64,000 nt of DNA from Liolophura sinensis (lineage: Eukaryota > Mollusca > Polyplacophora > Chitonida > Chitonidae). Position numbers and translations under genes: made by a program. Position 1 is the first letter of the stretch; the number at the start of each line of letters is the position of its first letter. Positions 1 to 12,360 of this stretch are shown here, piece by piece. The stretch is taken from contig NC_088307.1 of NCBI RefSeq assembly GCF_032854445.1, positions 26,946,547 to 27,010,546 on the forward strand, written 5' to 3'. The notes under the pieces were generated by a model that saw nothing but the letters and a program-made list of their open reading frames with translations, did no database searches and had not been told where the DNA came from.

Positions 1-624
1 GAACAAGATATGTTCCAATGTTGGGTTTTTCAATGTTGGGTGTTCCTCCCCCTACTGAAATATTGTTTTGAATTGTTTGAAAAGGAGTTTCAATTTCAAC
101 CCTTATTAAAGCAGAAAACTTCAATACAGGTTTCCAGTGCATCCAATCGCAATATAAATTTCCAAAGTAAATTAAATTCCAGTTACCTAAGGAATGTGTA
201 AAGAAACAGCCTATAAACAGCGAATAAAGTTTGTTCTAGCAACATCAAAGAGAGAAGCACTCATCAGATTTCTATGTAGACAGTCGGTATTCTCTCTCGC
301 GCAATGGTTGCAGCTTTTTCATAAAGATACCTTGTTAATTTAACAATTTTATACTCACATACAACGACAGAGATACAGTATCCAGAGTCCCTCAACGATC
401 CGACAATATTTGATGACAACAAACCCAGCAAAAAAACAAGTGAAACTCATAGAAGAGAAATGTTAAGGGGCTTCTCATATGCATGTGTACGCATAACGTG
501 AAAGTCAGATTTTTTCTTACGTGCTTTTCTAAAACTGAATGAAACGGGAAGCTGAATGAGAATTCCCATACACGGCCGTACCGTCGAAATATCCCACCAT
601 ATAAGTAAGTTTCTTCTTTAGCGT
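1..624. other. No gene recognised
   Basis: AT-rich sequence with no recognisable coding region, RNA gene or repeat that I can name. The short open frame near the left edge (10-201) has no domain or motif and probably arises by chance. Confidence 0.5.
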
Positions 625-715
625 ATTTATTTATTTATTTACGCCGTACTCAAGAATATCTCAATTAAACTATGGCTGCCAGCATTATGACTGAGAAGAA
701 ACCCATCAGAGCACG
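625..715 (-). repeat. SINE-B fragment (3' part)
   Basis: On the plus strand a TTTATTTATTTA run leads into ACGCCGTACTCAAGAATAT and then GCCAGCATTATG. This is the reverse complement of the 3' half of the tRNA-derived SINE seen complete at 52,986-53,215. The tRNA-like head is missing, so it is a truncated or decayed copy. Confidence 0.75.
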
Positions 716-760
716 AAGGGATCTTGAATGTACAAAATAAAGTATAAAATGAAGGTGAAT

Positions 761-1105
761 GAGGTGACGTACAAATACACTGACAATAGAGACGGTCCTA
801 GAAGAGCTGCAAGATTGTCATCAGCTGGAATCGAAAATTAGAGACAACAGTATTCCTTTCAGAAAAGCTGTCAACTACAAAGCAATTAGAGGAGGTCTTG
901 TCTCCAGTCTGAACCCTCATAGAAGTTAGTGAGGTGATAATGCACCCTCGTACAAATGCACTGATAATAGAGATGGTCCTAGAAGAGCTGCGAGATAGTC
1001 ATCAGTTGGGATCTCAAATTAGAGGCAACAGTATACCTTTCATAAAAACTACAAAGCAATTAGAGGAGATCTTGACTTGTCTCTAATCTAAACCCTCAAA
1101 AATGA
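761..1105. repeat. Two-copy direct tandem duplication, ~170 bp unit
   Basis: The block starting GAGGTGACGTACAAATACAC at 761 recurs at 931 as GAGGTGATAATGCACCCTCG followed by the same internal order: GGTCCTAGAAGAGCTGC, ATCAG, AATTAGAG, CAACAGTAT, ACTACAAAGCAATTAGAGGA and CCCTCA. Similarity is roughly 80-85% by eye, so it is an old tandem duplication. No coding content is visible. Confidence 0.7.
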
Positions 1106-1234
1106 GTGCAGATCTTCCTCAGTTAGGGTTGCCCAGCCATGTTGCCCAGCCAACATATATAATTAGGCTTTTTGTGGCCTTATTAGGACTAGTTTTAGGG
1201 CAAGACATTCTCTCCTGTTCTCGTATGACCTTTT

Positions 1235-1830
1235 AACAATATAAATTATCCTTATTTTGACAGCAATATACCAAATGGGTCTTGCATATGGTGTGTACAT
1301 ATTTCGCCTTGTACCATTTGTTAGATCCTGTGTGGTATGTGACGATTTCAGTCAAGGTCACATGTTGTTATTAGGGCACAGGAAGAGCGTCAAATTTCTA
1401 AAATTTTACAATGACTATAATTCTCTATTAAACGAATATGAATAGAACACCCTGTTTTATGATTGTGTCTAATTTTGCTTAATCCATGGCTGAGATATGT
1501 ATATTCCCCGTATTGAATTATATGTCCATATTGGACGTATGAATGTTATCAACAACTTACATACTGTCAGGATGAGCGATTTGAATACTGATTTTACGGA
1601 TTCGCCCACAACATATCTTGCGTCTTTCCATTATCACTGAAAACTGCTGACTTCTTTTCTTTGCATTGATTCCGTCTTAATTTTGAACTTTATATACTTT
1701 CTTAGTTCTTGGTGGTTTGTGCTAAACGTCGTTTTTGGGAGTCGGCCATGCGATTATTCACCTGGAACGTTATGCGAATGTTTGCTTATAGGCACTGAAT
1801 TTATCTGAAGGTCAACAACTTGCCAAAATA
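1235..1830 (+). repeat. Dispersed repeat family B, copy 1
   Basis: Shares an ordered series of blocks with 2,075-2,870: ATAAATTA-CC-TTA-T-GACAGCAA, CGCCTTGTA-CATTTGTTAG, CGATTTGAATACTGATT, CACTGAAAACTG-TGACT and GTGGTTTGTG followed by CGTCGTTTTT. Pieces recur at 13,650-13,850 and 15,980-16,580. It lacks visible coding sequence or clear termini, so it is probably a non-autonomous transposable element or an old segmental duplication. Confidence 0.6.
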
Positions 1831-2074
1831 ATGTCCTCTGATCATTTGCCCTCTATCACATTATCGTTGCTGATTTAGTTTTACTCCCTCCCTATGCTAT
1901 CCGTTTTTCATTATATTAATATTATATACAACTGGAAATATCTGAATTGGCTTACTTTGTGCACTTGCTTTTCCCTGGCTCATGCGCTTATTTCTTGGAG
2001 AAAGAGTCTTAAATTTACTAAACTAGGCAAAGTTGGATTTCTTATGTCAGGCAGGGTCATACACATATCATAAA

Positions 2075-2870
2075 TGTGTATCACCATAAATTACCCTTAC
2101 TTGGACAGCAACAACTCGCCTTGTAACATTTGTTAGGTCCTGTTGATTGTGAGACGATTTCAATCAACGTCTTGTTTATGGGCGAAGGAAATTGGAAAAT
2201 CTATGCATTCGCATACCAGCCCTCAACCAGTAAAGGCGTTCCAGATCAACAATCACAAGGCCAGTTCTCAAGTTCACAACGTCATTACTGCATAAACTAG
2301 TGTGTCAATGTTATTCCACTAAACGCCTTCATTTCAAGCGTCTTAAGTATAATTCTCTTGTAAGTAAATATGGACAGAGCGTTCAGAATCTCTGGCGTTC
2401 TGATGCATGCTTGTGGTTAATTCCGCTTAACCTGGGGATAGGGGTGCTGTTTTCGTCGTCTGGAATTAGATCGTTACGTTGGATATGTGGACAGTTGCAA
2501 CCAAAGCGCAGCTGAGATACGTAGTTTTTTTTTTATCGACAGCTGATATTCTAGCATGGTACACGATTTGAATACTGATTCCACTTAGTCTCCTAGTACA
2601 CACCTTGCGTATTTCTAGCGTCACTGAAAACTGTTGACTGCTTCTCTGTATGATTCCTTCCTATTTTCGAACTTCGTTCTAAAGTTCTTTTGTGGTTTGT
2701 GTTATACGTCGTTTTTTTGAGAATTGGCCTTGCGATTATTGACCTGGACCGTCCTTACTGGCTGAAGGCTGATATGCGAATGTCTGTTTCGATGCATAGA
2801 TTTTCCAATTTCCTTGGCCCATAAACAACAATGACGCCGCCTGTGGAAAAAGAAATACCCCAGCATGACA
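2075..2870 (+). repeat. Dispersed repeat family B, copy 2
   Basis: Second and longest copy, in direct orientation to the one at 1,235. It carries the AGCGTCACTGAAAACTGTTG - ACTGCTTCTCT core whose reverse complement forms the 55-bp minisatellite at 15,545-15,965. No open frame in it resembles a known protein. Confidence 0.6.
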
Positions 2871-4385
2871 AAACAACATATGCTATTCATCCAGTGTTTT
2901 CCAATTACCGGCTATGACATCGCCGTTGGTGTTTTACTCTCTTCATGTAATCGTATATTCGTATTGAAATGTCACTGGCCTGAGGCTAATCGCATTGACT
3001 CGAAGGCTTGCGAATCGAAGAAGATTAAAGCGGAATTGAAAGAACATCAGTGCTTAAAGCCTTTACTATCATTTAAATACATGTATCGTTTTTATGACCT
3101 AGATGTTTACATAGGATTCGCTGTGTTTAATATATCTGTTGAGAGGATCATCCCCTTACAGAATAACACTAGCATATGAATAATAAACAAAGTAGATATA
3201 CATACAACCCTTTTTTCTGTACCACAGGAAAGTTTGTTTGCCCCTGCAGGCCGGTGTCTTAGCTCAACTGATCAAAGGGTAGACATTACATTGGATGCTG
3301 CCTTTAGCGTCTTCGCGGATGGTTTCGAATTTTCGTCCAGTGACAGGACAGTTTACAGCCCAGGAGACTTTATTTCGGGTTTATCAGGGTCTGCCTAATA
3401 GCGGGAGCGTATAAAAATGAGCTTTGTGCATGGTTTTGCCATGAAATATTACAGATCGATTTTCTTGCCATTTGGTAAATCTTTATACAAAATTATAATC
3501 GTTTTTGTCCACCTTTGAACATGGAATGATTTTCAAGCTTTGTTTTTGTTTTTAAATAGTCGGTTATTCTGAACTGAAACTTGCTTTAAGGCTTGAGCGA
3601 GACAAGTTCAAGTTTTAGACCGTTCCCAATAGTTTTAACAAAATTGTGGCAGACTTGGTTCTGTTGTGGAATATAGCAGCTATTGTTCTGATGGATATAA
3701 GAAGCAGTAAAAAGTCACACGGGTATCCTATTCTCAGTCATACAACATTTGAATCACACGATCCTAAAATTGATTAGTCAAAATCGGGGAGCATGGACAG
3801 CATTTCGAATACCCAACGAAATAACAGCTTATCCTATGAAATAAAACTGATTGGCATGTTCTTCCCTTTGACTGATGAAGTAGTTGTTGTTTTTCGGGTC
3901 TCAAGTACGATATTCGTATTCCGGTGATCAAACGGCCTAAAACTGTGCGTGGTGAGCGTTCGTTATTGCCTGAGGTTTTCGGTTGAATAATCACTGAAAC
4001 CACGCCACGCATTCCACATTCTTCTGCAGCTGTTAGCTATGCTATACATCGTCTACCACTACCGTGGAGGTTGTACAAGTCACCAACCCTTCTGTTAGTC
4101 CATGACACTAAATTGAAACATTGTCCAGGGCTTCACCATAATAAGTTAGATTAAGTTTTATACAAACTAAGGTAGTCTTTTTTTCAAATGTTGAGTTCTC
4201 CGGGCTTTTGGTGTATCTTCGTTTTAATTCCAGTAAGGACCAAATCTGCATATTTCGGTTTGTGTTGAATTAAAAACTTGATACATAGCTGCAGGTTAAG
4301 TTGTGTCGTCTATTTTCAAAAACATTGTGGCAGTTTGTTCTTCTGTTGTTGACAGCGATTACTGTGATGGCTCAAATAGGTAGGG
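2871..4385. other. No gene recognised; weak tRNA-like patch near 3,250-3,345
   Basis: About 1.5 kb without supported genes. Around 3,250-3,345 there is a TAGCTCAACTGATCAAAGG stretch followed about 45 bases later by GGTTTCGAATTTTCG. These resemble degenerate pol III A and B boxes and could be an old SINE head, but the match is too weak to call. The open frames at 2,865-3,179 and 3,764-4,012 show no recognisable domain. Confidence 0.4.
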
Positions 4386-4387
4386 AC

Positions 4388-4740
4388 CTGCTACGATAGC
4401 ACAGTTGGTAGAGCGGCCACTTCGGGAGCGGTAGATCCAGGGTCAATCCTGGATCAAGTCACGCGTAAGACGCTAAAAGATGAAGTTGTAACTTCCTTGC
4501 TTGGCGTTCAGCATAAAGGGGACAGTCCAGCGACTGGTTGACCGGTATCAGTGTAATGGTTCGGGTGGGGCGGCTTCCTTTCTTTCGGTAACCCGTCTCA
4601 GTGAAGCAATACTAGATAAAACAGCGGTGAAAATCCGCCCTACAACAGGGAGGCACATTACAATCTAAGGATTCCTTCGTCGTCATATTACTGAAAAAAT
4701 TGTTAAGTACTGCGTTAAACCCGAAGCACTCACTCACTCA
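4388..4740 (+). mobile_element. SINE-A, full-length tRNA-derived SINE
   Basis: The head has a pol III A box (TAGCACAGTTGG, 4,399-4,410) and a B-box-like GGGTCAATCC (4,440-4,449) at tRNA-like spacing. A central body follows (GAAGTTGTAACTTCC, CTTGGCGTTCAGCAT, CGTCTCAGTGAAGCA, GGAGGCACATTACA), and the 3' end is CTGAAAAAATTGTTAAGTAC then GCACTCACTCACTCA. Other copies are at 52,088, 54,381, 58,800 and a 60-bp tail at 34,529. The ACTC tail is the kind of short tandem repeat that LINE-mediated retroposition leaves. I found no clear target-site duplication. Confidence 0.85.
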
Positions 4741-5276
4741 TATCGGTACAAGATTTCGCAATACTCGTTTGTGACGTCATGCTACTGGGCGAGGTATCTC
4801 CAGATTTCCACTCTTTGACCTTGGTGAATAGGACTTCTACCCAGTGAACAGAACTCGGATAATACAGCCTTGCTTTGGGAGACTATCTCGCAAGTATGAA
4901 AGACTGATGTCTGCATTATTAATTACGAGTACTTGTGGTACACAGCGCTTAGGCTCTCTTTATTCTTTATACTATGAAAATCTCCATGCGTGCATGAGTT
5001 CATAATGACATATTCGTTGTGTGCGATATCAAACCTTGACAAATTGCACTAAATGCCGCCTTAAGCCTCACTGGGTCGATCGACTGAGTAAACAACACTG
5101 ACTGACCTTTCTAATGAGAGAGCTAACTTAAACAACTCCTAAAAATGAATATGAGCTTTCAAATCAGTCATCCAGGAAGCCGTTTGCAAATCACTGACTT
5201 GTGCCATTGCTGCCTTTGGTTGACTGCCCATACTGATAATTTATCGACTATTAATCACCTCCGTGTAAATAAATAA
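4741..5276. other. No gene recognised
   Basis: About 0.5 kb between the SINE and the 19-bp minisatellite. Nothing identifiable on either strand. Confidence 0.5.
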
Positions 5277-5404
5277 GTGTGTGCTTGTGTTGTTATGTCT
5301 GGCTTGTTCTGTTATGTCTGGCTTGTGCTGTTATGTCTGGCTTGTGCTGTTATGTCTGGCTTGTTCTGTTATGTCTGGCTTGTTCTGTTATGTCTGGCTT
5401 GTTC
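5277..5404. repeat. 19-bp minisatellite, about 6.5 copies
   Basis: Head-to-tail repetition of TTCTGTTATGTCTGGCTTG with a T/G variant (TTGTTC versus TTGTGC). As 19 is not a multiple of three, each reading frame cycles through the same 19-residue pattern. The two overlapping 60-odd-codon open frames here are therefore artefacts of the repeat. Confidence 0.95.
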
Positions 5405-6860
5405 AGACTGCACTGAGAAAAAAACAGTTTGGAATCAGCGGTGTGCTATACATGCATATTAAATTTCATCATTGTTGACTGAACCGAATTTGTAAGATGA
5501 ACTGAAAGTACGCCCGAATACCCTCTTTTATAAATTGACAAGAGGTTGAAATTCACCCGTGGGGTGTGGCAAATTTTTAATTATCACACTGTCGTCCATG
5601 CTCTGGTTTCATTCTTTAATGTATCGATCATTAATGTTTAATGTATCGAAAATGAAAACTTATCACAAAACTACTTCGAAAATAACCTGATTTCCAAGGA
5701 GATATTAAATACATATGCACTTATGATAGTAATTTGGAGTGCTGGCGACGGAAGCAATCTTGTTACCATAGAAACTGGGGAAGTGGACAAATGCATCAAG
5801 ATATCCACCAAAAGAACAATGTATGAAAACACTCGGGAGTTCCACTACGGACAGAAAGTTCTACCTTTTTATATAGGTCTATTGCGTATAAGAAAAATTG
5901 TCACTGTCGTTACCATGACAACCCCCGAAACAGTGAACTGAAGTTCGAAAAAAGTAATTAAACTTGGACATGCAAAACACATAGATTAGACACGAAATCA
6001 TAGCTACTTATACCGTAGATATAGGTTATCTACGGCAACTGCGGAAGTAGACACACAGGAGTATCGTCATTCCGTGACATCTGTTTACCTGCCCACCGAA
6101 AATTAAATGCATGTACATTACAGTTATAGTTGTATCCCCGGACACGAAGTCAGGTATAATTACTGATTAAACACAGAGAAAATGGCTATCTGGTTTCGGC
6201 TTTGTTCAGGAACAAATGAATGAAACTGCCTTTTCTGATGATGTTATAGTGTATTCGCAGTGAAGAAGGCCATTAATTTTATGAAACAACTTCAAGTTTA
6301 TTATTCCGCAAGACTAGTAATCACGTGTGTGTCAGCTTTTTTAGCGAGACCTGTTAGACACAAAGCAATCAGGGCACATAGCACTATACACCAAGTCAAT
6401 AGGCTTAATGTACTGACCGAATTTTGGCTATGGATGAGTATATTCAATGCAACATGGCACATAAACCCGTCCAAGTGTCTTAATTTTGCAAAGCACAAAA
6501 GCAAACAAAATATCACAACCAAAGGTGAACATTAAAGCTTGCAAAGCGTAAATCAACGTAAGTACCGTTTGAAAGAACCAGATAATTTGCCTCTCTTTCT
6601 GTACATATATACATGGATATAATAACCTCTAAGTTACAGTATACATGTAAAAATGCTAATGCGGTAAGAATTAAGACGTCCCAGCTCCGTGACTTAAGCC
6701 ATGGTGGTGGAGCGAGACTGGTGTAATATTGTGGATAATTTCCCTCAAATAAACCTATTATTGTTGAAAACGACAAAGCCTGTTCGTGAATATGAACTCG
6801 ACAGGCAAATGGACTTATGATGTATATATTTGAGCGCGTGACACCGTACAGGTTCGACAT
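5405..6860 (+). repeat. Family D, copy A (compact ~1.4 kb copy)
   Basis: Ordered blocks match a longer relative at 10,070-13,150: GACGGAAGCAATCTTGTTAC (5,747), GATATCCACCAAAAGA (5,801), GGACATGCAAAA (5,966), CTGATTAAACACAGAGAAAA (6,164), AGTATATTCAATGCAACAT (6,437) and AAGTGTCTTAATTTTGC (6,473). Then come AGTACCGTTTGAA (6,560), TATACATGT (6,640), GGTGGAGCGAGACTGGTG (6,705) and CCGTACAGGTTCG. The first 140 bp are also related to 7,905-8,175. The open frames at 6,260-6,535, 6,301-6,522 and 6,513-6,860 lie on both strands of the repeat and show no domain. It may be a large non-autonomous transposon or an old duplication. Confidence 0.6.
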
Positions 6861-7678
6861 TATGTCTGTTTTTGTACTGGGTAAACGACAAGGAACTGTT
6901 GTTTCTCCTACTTAAAGGTATAGTAATGTAACAATCATCGATTCTTTTTCAAGAATCGCGCGGTGTCAAAAATCGTTACACCGCAATTAGAGTCAATGAA
7001 TGCTCTTTCGTACCAGCTGTGCCGCATTTATTTGCATAGTTGAACATAATATGTATCATGGTTGATTTTCGTGACGGTGTTACATGAAGTTTTAGTGCAA
7101 CAGCTTTAAGGCTTGTAACAAATGGGAGTCCAGTCGGTAGTTGTCTGTACAGGTTGTTATAGCATACACTGGGTGTGTAAGATTGTGTAATGGAGAAAAG
7201 TCCCATCATCGGTGCATTGCTTAATAATAGCAGCTACCTCTGGCACGTAAAACGTACAATACGTCTGTTTGTCCACGGATTGTTTTTTTACTGGTTGTAA
7301 TTTTCCTTGAAAACATGATCGTTTATAACATGACGTTAGAATTTATATTCTTACTTTCTCCAGACTTGGTAGGCAACAATTCCAGAGAGCAAACAACTGA
7401 GTAAATGAAAAAAAATACCTTGTATTTCTTGTACTTCTTGCGTACATTGTGATAGCCACGAATTCGTAACTGTTTTTTTTTTTCACGGTGCTGTTTAATG
7501 CATATCTTGTGTGAATTTTGATTGTAGGTGATGACTGATTACTGTTTGTCCCTTGCAAAGATCGGTATCGACTTAGTATCGGCTTCTATCAAGACACCTC
7601 TTTCAATACCTTGAATTGACAAAGAATCGACGTCACAACAAACGTTTAATGTCGTCTAAAAGGAAAAGCTGTATGGTG
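6861..7678. other. No gene recognised
   Basis: AT-rich, with a 10-base T run near 7,471-7,482. Open frames on the minus strand (6,976-7,209; 7,343-7,558) have no recognisable domains. Confidence 0.45.
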
Positions 7679-7810
7679 TCCCAGATACCTTAGATGGATA
7701 TTGGAACTGGGATGTTTTGGAGCCTTGTGTTCGTAGGTTCGAATTCCGCTCTGCCGTACGCCAAACGAAGGCGGAGTCAGGTGGCACAATTTGTCACACT
7801 TCACCACTCA
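7679..7810 (+). repeat. Possible tRNA-derived SINE relic
   Basis: A near-perfect pol III B box, GGTTCGAATTCC, starts at 7,736. About 40-50 bases upstream CCTTAGATGGATATTGG could be a decayed A box. The sequence cannot be folded convincingly as a tRNA by eye, so a SINE head or a chance match are both possible. Confidence 0.3.
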
Positions 7811-7904
7811 TATCACTAACTCTCAAGTATGGGTTCTTGAAAAACAATCAACTACTCGGACAACAGCATGGCGTCACAGAAAACGTTTAAATCTACCTTG
7901 TTCT

Positions 7905-8175
7905 GACTTTGCCTAGAAGGAACAGTTTGAAATCAGCGATGTGCTATACACGCATGTTAAGTTTTATTATTCGTATTTGAATTGAATATGTTAAAATCAA
8001 TGACTGCAGTGCTTGTGTGTCCACCTGTTCACTTATCAACACAAACGGCTCTTTTGTTCGCAGATTTTATTGCTATAATTGAAAACAAAATTTCGCCAGG
8101 GAGTGCAACTCACAATAGAGAAGAGCTAACACAACTTAGATGAACTGAAAGTACTCCCGAACACATTCGTTAAAA
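7905..8175 (+). repeat. Fragment related to the start of family D copy A
   Basis: Shares ACAGTTTG-AATCAGCG, TGTGCTATACA-GCAT, TTAA-TTT-AT-ATT and AGATGAACTGAAAGTAC - CCCGAA with 5,425-5,520, with about 130 bp extra in the middle. It appears to be an insertion-bearing copy of the same dispersed repeat. Confidence 0.6.
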
Positions 8176-8605
8176 AGTGGCACGGTTAACACTTATTACA
8201 TTGTTGTCGATCTTTTGGTTTTAGTCTCTATATTCTACGTCTCTACGAATGTAATGATTTAAGGGTTATCACATGCGCTTGAGATGTTTGATCGCGGTTA
8301 TACACCTGCTAAACGGTGACATAATAGACCCAGGGCTTTAGGGCGAGATCTGTTATGTTACCGCTTACAAGGCGTGTAAGCCAATATCGTTTATCCGAAG
8401 CGAATGGAGATAACTATAATGACGCTATTGTCATCGACCGCGAGTGCTTTATTTTGCGTATTTTCCAGTTTCCAGGGACAGTTCTGTAGACATGAATTGG
8501 CATCAGAAATAATCTCGATTTCTAGATAGTGTGTTTTCGTCCGATATGTATAGTAATAATGCATACAAAGTGACACCAAATTGAAAAAACACAATCTAAA
8601 TAAAC

Positions 8606-8772
8606 TGGCACTATTCATGTCGACTAAAAGTCCAGGAGAAAAATACGGACTTGAAAGGTATCAGTTCAGATCTTGATTTCACTCTGTGATTGGCACTATT
8701 CATGTCGACTAAAAGTCTAGAGGAAAATACGGACTTCGGAGCTGTCGGTTTAGATCTGGATTTCACTCTGTC
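8606..8772. repeat. Two-copy tandem duplication, 85-bp unit
   Basis: TGGCACTATTCATGTCGACT begins at 8,606 and again at 8,691, exactly 85 bp apart. Both are followed by AAAAGTC, AAATACGGACTT and GATTTCACTCTGT. The copies differ at roughly one base in six. Not coding. Confidence 0.85.
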
Positions 8773-10069
8773 TTTGCCTTTGAGGACAACACCCAACCCA
8801 TTAAAGGACAAGACAGCACCTGGCTAAAACACATTTCAATCGGAAGCCCTATACTTTCTAAAATGTGTCATACCTTATTATTTTGATGAGATTTCACTGA
8901 ATAGCATGCAGAACAAGGTGGCAGTACTGCACAAATGGATGGTGTGACTTGAAGCAGCCATCTTGAGAATTTTATCCAATTTAACACGTTACTATGAGAC
9001 ATGTCAGATAGCGCGGCTTAAGCTGTGACGTAACCTTTACCCATTCACTCCATGAAGCGTCATATGATAACACATAAGTACTGTGTTTGAGATCGTTTTC
9101 AACTACTTAGTTACGTGTAGCCGAAGGGCCATTTTACACATTGTTGTGGGACAGGCCAGTATCATTTACGGAACATCATAGACGTAAAGTAAAATTCTTT
9201 ACAAGCCGTATAATACTCAATGGCGCTAAAGTATGTCAGACGCTAGCATACTGTATCGCCAGCTCATCACCCAACACCTACCACACACCTGCTGAAAGAC
9301 CTGTTCGCCCCCCCCCCCCCCTCCCACTCCTCACCCTCCAAGGAGATTCAATGATTCTTGAATGTGACTTATATTGATTTGTGGACAGTAATTCGTAAGA
9401 GTAATGGTACAGTAATACATTTTCTTTGTCCTGTGAGTTTCTTCATTAAGCTTTCCGGGTGTAACGTTTGATAAGTTTGGTTATCTTGACTATGGTTGAC
9501 AAGAACCTCCACACTGTTGAAGTAATACTTATAATGCATGCGTCATTTATCTTAAGGAGAGGAATGTAATAGACCATAGTCTATAGCTAGTAGGCTGACA
9601 TAGACTATAGTCTCGTGATGTTAGCCATGACGCCGTCCGAATAGAGTTATTCTTGCAGTAATGACCAACAGTCTCAAGCGTTGTTTATCAATTATTGAAC
9701 CTCTATCATTATTACAAATATGACCCTCAAAGTACATTATGATATACACAGCATATAAAACCAAGACTACAAACTTATCAAATCATTAGAAATTCTATCT
9801 TATTTTCTTGCAAAATAATGGCATTGGGTAGAAAATACACAACTTTTTAAAATTGTCCACTTATCGACCCAGACTGCAACACAATGCAAGCCTATGTATC
9901 CCTAGAAGACCATTTTGGATTTATAAACCAGGAATGATAAGAAAAACTAAAATAAAACTCTTGTGGGCAACAGTAGCTCCAGTATGTAAGTAATTATCAA
10001 AGAATACCGGTATCATTTTACGGAATAAGACTGTGAGAAAGTATTTCATTGGTCTTTCATGAATTGAAA
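8773..10069. other. No gene; poly-C run and a small inverted repeat
   Basis: A run of 12-13 C lies at about 9,310-9,322. At 9,570-9,612 GACCATAGTCTAT and ATAGACTATAGTC form a 13-bp inverted repeat with one mismatch around a 15-bp loop. The open frame 9,141-9,377 runs through the poly-C and looks non-coding. Confidence 0.45.
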
Positions 10070-11440
10070 AGTAAAATGAAAACTAATCATAAAACTAGTT
10101 TAAAACGCCTGTTTAATTACAACTGTAGTTATATGAGGTGCGGAGGACGGAAGCAATCTTGTTACCATAGGGACTTGGGAAGTACAAATGCATCCAGATA
10201 TCCACCAAAAGAGCTGCGCTTAAAAACAATCGGAAGTTCCACTCTAGACAGGAAGTCCTACCTGTTTAAATAGTGCATATAGGAAAATTGTAAATGTCGT
10301 TCCTGAAAGGGAAAATTTAAGGTAAAAAATAATTAAACCTGGACATGCAAAATCATTACATTTGTTCCCCAGACGGGAAATTATATATAACTACTTTTAT
10401 AGTAGATGTAGGCGAAAATGGTCTTGTCTACATGACAGCTGTAGCAGTAGAAAAAATATGAGCTGCGACACCCCATGACATCTGCACGTAAATTACAGTT
10501 ATTGTTGCAGTCCGGATACGAAGCCATGCTTAATTACTGATTGAATACAGAGAAAACGGCTCTCTGGTACATTGAGACAGGCTCTTCTAATGCCGTTATA
10601 GCGTGTGCATAGTGAAGGAAATCGTTAATGTTTAAATATATGTAAGGGCAGCACAGGCCAGACTTCAAGTATAACATTCTGCAACACAACTTCATTCACC
10701 TGTGTCAGCTTACTAAGCGAGATATTCGCAATTAGGGCGCTGTAATCTGCTTCTTTTAGAGAGATGCCTTTATTCGGCTGTCTGTGAAACCAGTCATATT
10801 CGCTACCAAAGTCGCCTTTAGCCAGTGTCACGTAACAACCCAGGCTCTACACATTGACATGTTGGACGTTCATGTTATTACAAAGAAATTGCAGTTAAAA
10901 TACTTTTTCTAATTCATAATGTTTAACTCCATAAACTTAGTTTCGACAGCAGGAACTCCTTGCTTGGGTAACGTCATAATTATTCAAAAACAAATGACAT
11001 GTTGGACAATGGTCGTGGAGAGTAATTGGTTTTAGTACGGCTATGGCGACAAGCGGTTAGAACAAACTCAATGCAATAACACCGCCTACACTACTGCCAG
11101 AACGATTTCGGACAGTAGTGCGAACGATTTCAAATATGACAGTGTCAGAAATAGAGTTTACAGTGAAGTCGACAGCAGTTCAGGTAATTAGTGTCACTCT
11201 CCTTGAAAACATGTTGAACTCCGCCCTAAACTTAGCAGTCCACTGGTAATAATTGAATAATTATGACGTCACCCGAGGCAACTGGTTCTTGCCGTCAAAA
11301 CCAAGCTGATGGATTAAAAAAAAGAAAAGAATAAAAAAAAAAAACATAAAAATGCCAAAATTAGATGAAAAAGCGTCAAATCTTATTTGCAAATATGATG
11401 TTTTATATTTTTGGGTTTTTTTCCCAAAAGGGTATTTCAA

Positions 11441-11757
11441 AACATTTTTGTATGGTGAGTATTTGGCACCAATTTTTGGTATTTATCCTTGTTGCATAAT
11501 AATAAATAAAGATGTGATGCTTGTCTAATAAGTTTCTTTGAATGTAAATCTGATGTTTTATGTCGAACCATATACATTTAACCTAAATTATGATAATATT
11601 TATGAACATATTAAAAATATAAATATGATCCAAATTGAGGCAAAAAATATTCATTAAACATGTGTTACATTCTCATTTATGACATTCTCATTTTTGACAC
11701 AAAGACTATAAATACCAAAAGGTGGTCCCAAATATCCACCATACAAAAGTTTTTTTC
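11441..11757. repeat. AT-rich element with ~48-bp inverted repeats
   Basis: TTTTTGTATGGTGAGTATTT - GGCACCAATTTTTGG - TATTTAT (11,446-11,488) is matched on the opposite strand by ATAAATACC - AAAAGGTGGTCCCAAATATC - CACCATACAAAAG (11,709-11,752). Identity is roughly 80% by eye. The interior is very AT-rich and non-coding. It resembles a MITE or fold-back element, but no target-site duplication was found. Confidence 0.5.
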
Positions 11758-12360
11758 AAGTGTCTCTTTCTCCTAAAGAAAAAATCGGAGAATAAAAGTA
11801 TTGAAGAGCACATTTAGGAATAACTTTTCGCACTCTTCATCTAAACTGTATGTCATTTTTTTTTTTGTTTTCTCCACCTTTAACATTATGAATTAGGAAA
11901 AGTTTTCCAACTTTATTTTTCTATCAAGAATATGAACTTCAAACATATCGATACTTGTGTTGTTACGTGTAGCTGACCGGAGGCAATTTTTGGGGGGAAT
12001 ATGACTGATTTTACAGACAGCTGGATATAGGCGACTCTTTAAAAGAATTAGACTATAACTAAGCAATCATTGCACATAGTACGTACTATAGTGCTGTGTG
12101 CTGGGCACTATACGCCATGTCTATACATTTGTACACACTGATTGTTGGCTACGGGCCAGTATATTCAATGCAACATCGCATATAATCCGTGCAAGTGTCT
12201 TAATTTTGCTTATCCCATGCACAATTATTCAAAGGTAAATACGAAAGTAGAATAAATGTCCCAACCTAGGACCATAAAAAGGTTGCAGGACATAAGTCAG
12301 CATAAGTACTGTTTGAATGAACAGGACGATTTGCAACTCTTTTTGCATATACATATTAAA

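Noticed and set aside
4388-4465. A tRNA gene
   Set aside because: A and B boxes are present, but no cloverleaf with paired acceptor stem is evident, and the sequence continues into a repeated SINE body with an ACTC tail found elsewhere in the window.
5277-5478. Leu/Cys-rich short proteins
   Set aside because: Frame-cycling artefact of the 19-bp minisatellite.
6260-6860. Overlapping 70-115-codon frames on both strands
   Set aside because: The DNA belongs to repeat family D, the corresponding frames in copy B are not conserved, and no domain is recognisable.
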